Part shown: piece by piece, positions 1-5,098 of the stretch
Layout: every line of letters begins with the position of its first letter
Position numbering within the stretch: position 1 is the first letter of the stretch
Made by a program: the position numbers and the translations under genes
Source: Acidobacteriota bacterium
GTDB taxonomy: Bacteria > Acidobacteriota > Terriglobia > Acidiferrales > UBA7541
Reading direction: 5' to 3'
Assembly (NCBI GenBank): GCA_003153585.1
Contig: PLZZ01000145.1
Span: forward strand, 16,918 to 22,015
DNA length: 5,098 bases
Notes under the pieces: model-generated
Told to the model about the DNA's origin: nothing
Databases searched by the model: none
Seen by the model: the letters and a program-made list of their open reading frames with translations, nothing else

Positions 1-987
1 TACTGGGCCGATCTTGGCGCAGCGTATGAGTGGGCAGGGCGCAAAAATGACGCCTTGGTCGCCTTCACCCGCGCCCGCGCTCTTTTCCCGAATTCGCCTG
101 AAATCAATTGGAAGGCTGCGAATTTTTACGTCCGAATGAGGCGAACTTCGGACGCGCTCGCCGCGTTGCGGCAGGTTCTGCTGGAAGATAGCGCAAAGGA
201 ACGCCAGGTATTTGTGCTCGCTACTAACGCGACCGAAGACAACCAGGAAATTCTGGCCGAAATGCTGCCGCAGCGTGCGCCTGTGATACTCGATTATCTG
301 AATTTCCTAATCGAAACAGGCCGAATGGAAGCCGCCGATCAGACGTGGACTATGCTCTTGGAATCGAAATTACCGTTCGAGCTTTCTCAATCCTTCCCTT
401 ATCTCGACGCGCTCATTCAGCATCGCGAGGTAGACCACCTTACCGAGGCCTGGGCCGTCCTCTGCATCCGCTTTCCTCAAGAAGTCTGCGCCCGGGAATC
501 CAAGCCAAATTTAATCACCAATGGCGACTTCGCGTTCCCGCTTCTGAACGGCGGCCTGGATTGGCGCGTGTTCCCAGTGCAAGGAGTTTCCGTAAGCGAA
601 GACCCGTCAGTCGGCGTTTCTGGCAGCAAATCGCTGCGCATCGAATTCAACGGCACGCAGAATCTGGAGTACGCTCACGTCCTTCAATACGTGCCAGTAA
701 CTTCCAACACTGCTTACACTTTTTCCGCCTGCACGCGCGCGCAGGGAATTACGACCGATAGCGGCCCAAGATTCGAGGTGCTCGATGCTTACGATCCTTC
801 GAAACTGTTCCTCTCCACCGAAAATGTAACCGGCACCTCGGGCTGGGCCGCGCATCAACTAGAGTTTCGGACCAGCGCTGACACGCACATGCTCATAGTA
901 AAAATTGTCCGCCCCATCAGTCATAAATTCGACAACCGTTTGGCTGGCGCGGTTTGGATCGCCGGCGTCACCCTCCTACCCAAGTAG
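1..987 (+). CDS. TPR protein with C-terminal carbohydrate-binding-like beta-sandwich domain (5' partial)
   Basis: The reading frame is open from the first base and ends at TAG 985-987, so the N-terminus lies outside the window and 328 residues are visible. A TTG at 55 could be mistaken for a start, but the 18 codons before it complete a TPR and must be coding. Residues 1-30 carry the TPR pattern W2, L5, G6, Y9, G13, A18, F22, A25, P30. A second, weaker repeat follows at about 33-66, and helical, degenerate repeats probably continue to about 150. From residue 170 (NLITNGDF) to the end the protein switches to a beta-rich domain. Its opening NGDF, an internal GLDW, the late FDNR and an aromatic-rich strand pattern resemble CBM4/9-like or galactose-binding-like folds. 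TPRs mediate protein-protein contacts, and the C-terminal part may bind sugar or another ligand, which is inference. Similar TPR proteins occur in envelope or exopolysaccharide loci, but nothing here shows that context. No signal peptide can be assessed. The exact function is unknown. Confidence 0.85.
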   Translation, partial: YWADLGAAYEWAGRKNDALVAFTRARALFPNSPEINWKAANFYVRMRRTSDALAALRQVLLEDSAKERQVFVLATNATEDNQEILAEMLPQRAPVILDYLNFLIETGRMEAADQTWTMLLESKLPFELSQSFPYLDALIQHREVDHLTEAWAVLCIRFPQEVCARESKPNLITNGDFAFPLLNGGLDWRVFPVQGVSVSEDPSVGVSGSKSLRIEFNGTQNLEYAHVLQYVPVTSNTAYTFSACTRAQGITTDSGPRFEVLDAYDPSKLFLSTENVTGTSGWAAHQLEFRTSADTHMLIVKIVRPISHKFDNRLAGAVWIAGVTLLPK

Positions 988-1053
988 CCGGTTGTTTTTT
1001 CAAATGGTGCTTCTTGTTGCTGGTGTTGCGCCCTGAGCGCATACTTCGGCGTT

Positions 1054-1059
1054 GAGGAG
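1054..1059 (+). promoter_or_regulatory. Shine-Dalgarno site of the membrane methyltransferase gene
   Basis: GAGGAG lies six bases before the ATG at 1066. It is a strong match to the anti-Shine-Dalgarno sequence at normal spacing, and it fixes the start of the downstream gene. It also argues for independent translation, although the frame is open back to the upstream gene's stop. Confidence 0.8.
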
Positions 1060-1065
1060 CCGTTC

Positions 1066-1605
1066 ATGACCAGCGGACAGGCCGGAGCCTCACGAAGTTC
1101 AAATCGCGGCACGAATTGGCCCACTGCAGTCGCCTCGCTGGTCGTGGGCGCAGGATTCCTCGCGCTGTGGTTCTGGTTGCTGCCCCCGTGGTTGGGCTTT
1201 CAATTTGACACTCTTGGTGTGGCACGCTGGCGCTGGATTGCGGTCCTGCCGTCTGTGCTGGGTTTCGCAGCAGCGGTAAAGTGTATTTGGGATTTCGGCT
1301 GGACGGGCCACGGTACTCCGGTACCCCTTGCTCCTCCGCAGAAGCTAGTTGTTGTGGGATTCTACCGGTATGTGCGGAATCCGATGTACGTGGGCTTCTT
1401 CGTGGGCTGGCTCAGCCTGTGGGTCATCTTTGGCCGTGCAAACCGGGCAGCTCTCACCGTGGCAATCGTGGCCCTGGCCGCAGCGGTCTTATTTGTGCGG
1501 CTCGTCGAGGAGCCCATCCTGCGCCGCATGTTCGGCGCGCAGTATGAAGATTATTGCAAAAATGTTCCGCGGTGGCTCCCGCGAGTCCGCGCCTGGAACC
1601 AGTAG
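1066..1605 (+). CDS. Isoprenylcysteine carboxyl methyltransferase (ICMT/PEMT)-family integral membrane methyltransferase
   Basis: This is a 179-residue protein, near the usual size for short bacterial members of the family. Members transfer a methyl group from S-adenosylmethionine to a lipid-embedded or membrane-associated substrate. The true substrate of most bacterial homologues is unknown. Hydrophobic, probably membrane-spanning segments lie at about 20-44, 57-75, 106-123 and 128-146. The diagnostic C-terminal half is intact: GFYRYVRNPMYVG at 98-110 (the family's R-x-P-x-Y cofactor-binding signature, with N105-P106 in place of the commoner H-P) and E148-E149-P150 followed by L152, F156-G157, Y160, Y163, then P168-R-W-L-P172. 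A polar N-terminal tail of about 18 residues precedes the first segment. The ATG is supported by GAGGAG six bases upstream. The gene begins 78 bases after the TPR gene in the same frame, and 137 bases separate it from the next gene. The family call is firm, but the substrate cannot be told from sequence. Confidence 0.9.
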   Translation: MTSGQAGASRSSNRGTNWPTAVASLVVGAGFLALWFWLLPPWLGFQFDTLGVARWRWIAVLPSVLGFAAAVKCIWDFGWTGHGTPVPLAPPQKLVVVGFYRYVRNPMYVGFFVGWLSLWVIFGRANRAALTVAIVALAAAVLFVRLVEEPILRRMFGAQYEDYCKNVPRWLPRVRAWNQ

Positions 1606-1733
1606 AATCGAACTTTGCGACTTCCTAAAGTGCTTTCCATTTCAAATACTCGTAGGAAACAGGCGCTGTCACCTGAAGGTACCGGTCGGTGATGTGCTAG
1701 GATATTCGCGTCCAAATTCCAAAGGTCAAAAAC

Positions 1734-1737
1734 GAGG
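1734..1737 (+). promoter_or_regulatory. Shine-Dalgarno site deciding the GTG start of the metallo-hydrolase
   Basis: GAGG lies five bases before GTG 1743. The frame is closed upstream by TAG at 1698-1700, and no other NTG start occurs until ATG 1785, which would remove the twin-arginine motif. The site therefore supports GTG as the true start. Confidence 0.6.
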
Positions 1738-1742
1738 CGCCT

Positions 1743-2750
1743 GTGACAACAGAATTCTTCTCGAAGCAAACTACCCGCCGGGAAATGCTGCGAACCGGCA
1801 GCGCACTGGCAGGTGCCAGCGTGTTGGCCGGATTGATGCCCGCCAACCTTCTCTCGCAGCCGATAGCGCGGCCGGGAAATTTGCAACAAGTGACGTCCTC
1901 CGCCGATCGCATCGCGCAGATGAAGGCGCAGATGTCCGCCATCCCGCTGGTGACAACCAAGCTCCGCGACAATATCTATCTGCTTTCCGGCCCCGGTGGA
2001 AACATGGTGGTCCTGAGCGGCGCGGATGGAAAAGTTCTCGTGGATTCGAGCTTCTCCACCGTCGCGCCAAAGATCAAGCAGGCCATGGACGGCTTCGGCG
2101 GAGCTCCGCTGAAGATCCTGATCAACACGCACTGGCATTTCGACCACACCGATGGAAACGAAGCCATGCATCAGGCGGGCGCCTTGATCGTCGCGCACGA
2201 AAATACCCGCAAGCGCCTTTCGACTCCGCAGGACATCGCCGCGTTCGGCCTGCATTTCGACCCGGCGCCTGCCGACGCGTGGCCGCAACAGACCTTCACC
2301 GAAGGGACCAAACTGTATCTCAACGGGGAACAGTTGACGCTCGCTTATTTCCCGCCGGCGCACACGGACTCCGACATTTATGTCCGCTACGAAAACGGAA
2401 ACGTCCTGCACATGGGCGACGTCTGGTTCAATGGAACCTATCCCTTCATCGATCCCAGCACAGGCGGCAACATCGATGGCATGATCGCCGGCACCGCGCG
2501 CGGGTTGAATCTTGCGGATGCCGACACGAAAATTGTTCCCGGCCATGGTCCCGTGGGCGACAAGGCCGCGCTGGCTAAGCACCACGAAATGCTCGTCACG
2601 GTGCGCGAGCGTGTGCATACGCTGAAGGCCGCCGGCAAATCCAAGGATGACGCTGTGGCGGCAAAGCCCACTGCGGACCTCGATAGCGCCTGGGGAAAAG
2701 GAATGATCAATGGCGACGTCTTCGTCACCCTGGTCTACACCACGCTATAG
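1743..2750 (+). CDS. Tat-exported MBL-fold (metallo-beta-lactamase superfamily) metallo-hydrolase
   Basis: This is a 335-residue protein starting at GTG. The N-terminus is a Tat-type signal: T11-R12-R13-E14-M15-L16-R17, followed by a small-residue hydrophobic stretch at about 19-33. The folded, metal-loaded enzyme is therefore probably exported across the inner membrane. The MBL fold begins near residue 74 (DNIYLLSG). Metal ligands are all present: H130-x-H132-x-D134-H135, H207 (AHTDSD), the bridging-type D226 (MGD) and H268 (PGHG). An Asp at 226 rather than Cys argues against a class B1 beta-lactamase and fits the general binuclear-zinc hydrolases of the glyoxalase II/SoxH-like type. The reaction is probably hydrolysis of an ester, thioester or amide bond, but the substrate is unknown. 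The tail from about 275 is helical (KHHEMLVTVRERV) and may cover the active site. The stop is 30 bases before the ADOP permease frame, so co-transcription is possible. Superfamily and export are confident. Antibiotic resistance should not be inferred. Confidence 0.93.
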   Translation: MTTEFFSKQTTRREMLRTGSALAGASVLAGLMPANLLSQPIARPGNLQQVTSSADRIAQMKAQMSAIPLVTTKLRDNIYLLSGPGGNMVVLSGADGKVLVDSSFSTVAPKIKQAMDGFGGAPLKILINTHWHFDHTDGNEAMHQAGALIVAHENTRKRLSTPQDIAAFGLHFDPAPADAWPQQTFTEGTKLYLNGEQLTLAYFPPAHTDSDIYVRYENGNVLHMGDVWFNGTYPFIDPSTGGNIDGMIAGTARGLNLADADTKIVPGHGPVGDKAALAKHHEMLVTVRERVHTLKAAGKSKDDAVAAKPTADLDSAWGKGMINGDVFVTLVYTTL

Positions 2751-2758
2751 GCTTGCTT

Positions 2759-2772
2759 CACTTTGCACTTTG
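2759..2772 (+). repeat. Two tandem copies of a 7-base unit before the permease gene
   Basis: CACTTTG occurs twice back to back in the 30-base gap between the hydrolase stop and the permease start. The observation is exact, but such a short repeat can arise by chance. A regulatory role, for example as a half-site pair, is speculation. Confidence 0.35.
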
Positions 2773-2780
2773 GCTGAAAG

Positions 2781-5098
2781 ATGACGGGCACCATGGACAC
2801 TCTTGCTCGAGATTTGCGTTACAGCCTGCGAATGCTGGCAAAGGCGCCCGGATTCGCCGCCCTCGCAATCGCTACGCTTGCACTTGGAATCGGCGCGAAT
2901 ACAGCGATCTTCACCGTAGCCAATTCCGTATTGCTCCGGTCGCTTCCTTACAAGGATCCCGGCCAGTTGGTGCGCATCAGCACCCACCGTGACGGCAGTT
3001 GCTGCGTTTCGCTTCCGTACTTCACCGTTCTCTCCGCAACGAATCGTTCCTTTTCCGGCGTCACCGCATATCAGTTCGACGCCGTGAATCTCGCTGTGCC
3101 TGATGGCGCGGAGCAGATCGACGCCGAACGCGTGACCGGGAACTTCTTCGACGTTCTCGGTGCGAGATTACTGGCCGGACGGACTTTCACGCCCGAAGAA
3201 GATCAGCTAGGCGGCAATCAGGTAGTAGTGGTCGGATATGAATTGGCCACCCGCCTCTTTGGCGGAGCGCAAACCTCCGTCGGCCAACACCTCGCGCTCG
3301 ATTCCAGGGACTACACAATCATCGGTGTTGTTCCGCCGAAGTTCGGCGTGCAACTGCTCGGCCGCCAGCCCGAAATCTGGATGCCCCGGATCATCGAATT
3401 CAGCTTGACCACGCCCGCCCGCGTCAATCTCGGCGGCATGTATTACGAAGCTATCGGCAGGCTGCGTCCCGGCGTCACCAGCGCGCAGGCGCTTGCCGAA
3501 ACCGAAGTCATCTTTCAGCAGTATAAGCACGATAAGCCTGGCAATTTCGACGCGACCTCGGACGTCGCCATGACCGTTAGCAATCTTCAGGCGAATCTCG
3601 TCGCGAACGTCCGTCCAACCCTGCTGATTCTTTCGGCTGCGGTTGGCTTCGTCTTGTTGATCGCCTGTGCCAACGTCGCTAACCTCCTGCTTTTCCGTGC
3701 GCTTTCGCGAAGAAAAGAATTCGCCGTTCGCAGCGCTCTGGGAGCTCCGCGTTCAACCCTCGTCCGCCAGCTGCTCACCGAGAGCGTGCTGATGGCCGTC
3801 ATGAGCGGCGCCCTTGGAATCTTTCTCGGCTATTTGGGCACGCGATTTCTCGCAGCGTTTGCGCAAACGAACTTGCCTCAGGTCGCCGATATCCCCATGG
3901 ATTTGCGTGTGCTTTCGTTCACCGTGGCGATTTCTGTCCTCAGCGGAATTCTCTTCGGACTTACTCCGTCATTGCAGCTATCCCGACCCAACCTCGGCGG
4001 GACGTTATCCGACGAAGGCCGCAGCTCCACAGGGAGCCGCCAACGGAATCGTGTTCGCAGCATACTCGTCGCGGCCCAAGTTGCCCTTTCAATGGTTCTG
4101 CTAATCGGTTCCGGTCTGTTGATCCGCAGCTTCATGCGGCTCCGGATGGTGGATCCTGGATTTGGCGCTAAAAATACGCTGACGGCAAAGACGTTTCTTC
4201 CGCCGGCCATTTACCCGCAACCTGCTGATCGCATCGCTTTTTATCGAAGCGCGCTTCAGCATCTGCAATCGATTCCGGGAGTCGAAGCAGCCGCGATCTC
4301 CACCGCGCTACCCGTCCTTCCCACTCACGGCGCTCCTGCTCGGTTTGAAGGCGAGCCGGAAGTTGATCTTGGACGCCGGACAGTCGTCTTCATCGAATCG
4401 ATTAGCCCCGATTATCCCAAGGCGATGGGCATGCCGCTCGTTGCAGGCCGTGCATTCACCGATCTCGACGATGCCCAGTCGACCCCGGTGGTGATGGTGA
4501 ATCAGGCCACCGCGCGGCGCTTCTGGCCCAACCAGGATCCGCTTGGCAAGCTCGTGTGGGTCGGCAGATTCCCTCCGTGCCAAGTGGTCGGCGTGCTCGC
4601 TGACGTTAAGAACGACAGCCTCGCTTCGCCCACGCAACCCGAAGTATTTTTTCCATATCCTCAGCTTGCTTCCCCCGTGCTCTACGTCAGCATTCGCAGC
4701 TCCATGGATCCGCATAGCTTGGTCTCGGCTTTGCGCGCCCAAATTGTTGCCGTGAACCGTGGCCAACCAATCTCCGACGTGCAAACGATGGAGGAACGTC
4801 TTGAATCAGCCAGCGCGCAAACGCGGTCAATGATGCTGTTGATCGGCGTCTTTTCGGCGACGGCGCTGATTCTCGCTCTGGTCGGAATCTACGGAGTCAT
4901 CGCATACTCCGTTGCACAGCGAACGCAAGAGCTGGGTATCCGCATAGCTCTCGGCGCATCCAGTGCCGATATTTTCAGGCTCGTCATCGGAAACGGACTC
5001 AGACTCGCCGTGGCCGGAACCGTCATCGGTCTCGTGGCTTCATTCGCCCTCACGCGTCTGATGGCCAGCCTGTTGTTTCAGACCAGCGCAACCGATCC
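2781..5098 (+). CDS. ADOP-family (duplicated MacB/FtsX-type) ABC transporter permease, 3' partial
   Basis: The frame runs without a stop from ATG 2781 to the window edge: 772 codons plus two bases. The family is usually a little over 800 residues, so only a short C-terminal tail with the last membrane helix should be missing. The protein is a tandem duplication of the MacB-like unit. In the first half, helix ~26-48 ([13 protein letters not shown]) is followed by a periplasmic core to about 276 and an FtsX domain from about 280 to 400, with E313-F-A-V-R317-S-A-L-G-A322. In the second half, helix ~428-448 is followed by a second periplasmic core to about 683 and a second FtsX domain with E717-L-G-I-R721-I-A-L-G-A726. 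The visible end, LLFQTSATD, is the typical approach to the final helix. MacB-type permeases couple cytoplasmic ATP hydrolysis to periplasmic conformational change. ADOP members generally lack an adjacent ATPase and their substrate is unknown. The start is uncertain: TGA at 2775-2777 closes the frame upstream, and ATG 2793 ([10 protein letters not shown]) matches the usual family N-terminus slightly better. Both starts have weak ribosome sites. Confidence 0.95.
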   Translation, partial: MTGTMDTLARDLRYSLRMLAKAPGFAALAIATLALGIGANTAIFTVANSVLLRSLPYKDPGQLVRISTHRDGSCCVSLPYFTVLSATNRSFSGVTAYQFDAVNLAVPDGAEQIDAERVTGNFFDVLGARLLAGRTFTPEEDQLGGNQVVVVGYELATRLFGGAQTSVGQHLALDSRDYTIIGVVPPKFGVQLLGRQPEIWMPRIIEFSLTTPARVNLGGMYYEAIGRLRPGVTSAQALAETEVIFQQYKHDKPGNFDATSDVAMTVSNLQANLVANVRPTLLILSAAVGFVLLIACANVANLLLFRALSRRKEFAVRSALGAPRSTLVRQLLTESVLMAVMSGALGIFLGYLGTRFLAAFAQTNLPQVADIPMDLRVLSFTVAISVLSGILFGLTPSLQLSRPNLGGTLSDEGRSSTGSRQRNRVRSILVAAQVALSMVLLIGSGLLIRSFMRLRMVDPGFGAKNTLTAKTFLPPAIYPQPADRIAFYRSALQHLQSIPGVEAAAISTALPVLPTHGAPARFEGEPEVDLGRRTVVFIESISPDYPKAMGMPLVAGRAFTDLDDAQSTPVVMVNQATARRFWPNQDPLGKLVWVGRFPPCQVVGVLADVKNDSLASPTQPEVFFPYPQLASPVLYVSIRSSMDPHSLVSALRAQIVAVNRGQPISDVQTMEERLESASAQTRSMMLLIGVFSATALILALVGIYGVIAYSVAQRTQELGIRIALGASSADIFRLVIGNGLRLAVAGTVIGLVASFALTRLMASLLFQTSATD

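Noticed and set aside
962..1000. Possible rho-independent terminator: CCGGC (962-966) can pair with GCCGG (987-991), followed by a T-rich run to 1000
   Set aside because: The stem is only five pairs with a 20-base loop, and half of it lies inside the TPR coding sequence. This is too weak to call.
985..1068. Possible broken fusion: the TPR gene and the methyltransferase gene are in the same frame with only one TAG and no further stop between them
   Set aside because: A 26-codon open gap is easily expected by chance. The methyltransferase has its own strong GAGGAG site and ATG, and the two products are unrelated families.
1312..1325. Inverted repeat GGTAC-TCCG-GTACC
   Set aside because: It is five pairs long and lies within the methyltransferase coding sequence. 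Such hairpins are common by chance.
1606..1742. Promoter search in the 137-base gap before the hydrolase (for example TAGGAT at 1698-1703 as a -10-like element)
   Set aside because: No acceptable -35 element lies at normal spacing, and the -10 match is only four of six bases. No other structured element was seen in this gap.
1349..2578. Long + strand open frame (409 codons) spanning the end of the methyltransferase gene, the gap and most of the hydrolase gene
   Set aside because: Its translation is rich in Arg, Ser, Gly and Cys with no recognisable domain, and it overlaps two genes with clear family motifs in another frame. It is a by-product of GC-biased codon use.
1551..2618. Antisense open frame (355 codons) covering the hydrolase gene
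   Set aside because: It is almost entirely antisense to the MBL-fold gene, has no recognisable domain, and has a composition typical of reverse-complement shadows. The + strand gene has intact catalytic motifs.
1743..2750. Annotation as an antibiotic-resistance beta-lactamase
   Set aside because: The fold matches, but D226 replaces the Cys of class B1, and the wider motif set fits general MBL-fold hydrolases. There is no evidence for beta-lactam hydrolysis.
4308..4784. Antisense open frame of 158 codons inside the permease gene, and similar ones at 3207-3530 and 3878-4210
   Set aside because: All lie opposite well-conserved permease coding sequence and show no domain of their own.

Overview
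The window looks like a moderately GC-rich bacterial chromosome segment, most probably from an Acidobacteriota (soil-type) genome. The strongest argument is the large gene at the right end. It encodes a duplicated MacB/FtsX-type permease with no ATPase of its own, a family (ADOP, acidobacterial duplicated orphan permease) that is greatly expanded in that phylum. The taxonomic call is inference from protein family, since no rRNA or marker gene is present.

All four supported genes lie on the + strand. (1) From 1 to 987 is the 3' part of a gene open at the left edge. It encodes a tetratricopeptide-repeat protein whose last ~160 residues look like a carbohydrate-binding/galactose-binding-like beta-sandwich. 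(2) From 1066 to 1605 is a small multi-pass membrane methyltransferase of the isoprenylcysteine carboxyl methyltransferase/PEMT superfamily, with a good Shine-Dalgarno site. (3) From 1743 to 2750 is a Tat-signal-bearing metallo-beta-lactamase-fold hydrolase with a complete set of metal ligands and a GTG start. (4) From 2781 to the right edge is the ADOP permease, about 772 codons long and still open, lacking only a short C-terminal tail. It has no stop codon inside the window.

The gaps between genes are short: 78, 137 and 30 bases. I found no RNA gene, CRISPR array, insertion sequence, attachment site or convincing terminator or promoter. Genes 3 and 4 are only 30 bases apart and could be co-transcribed. 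Genes 1, 2 and 3 are spaced more loosely and have no evident functional link. Three or four of the products act in or across the cell envelope (membrane methyltransferase, exported hydrolase, membrane permease, possibly the TPR protein), but the sequence does not show a shared pathway. I did not find a clearly novel system. The points most worth a second look are the TPR/beta-sandwich architecture and the hydrolase-permease pair.
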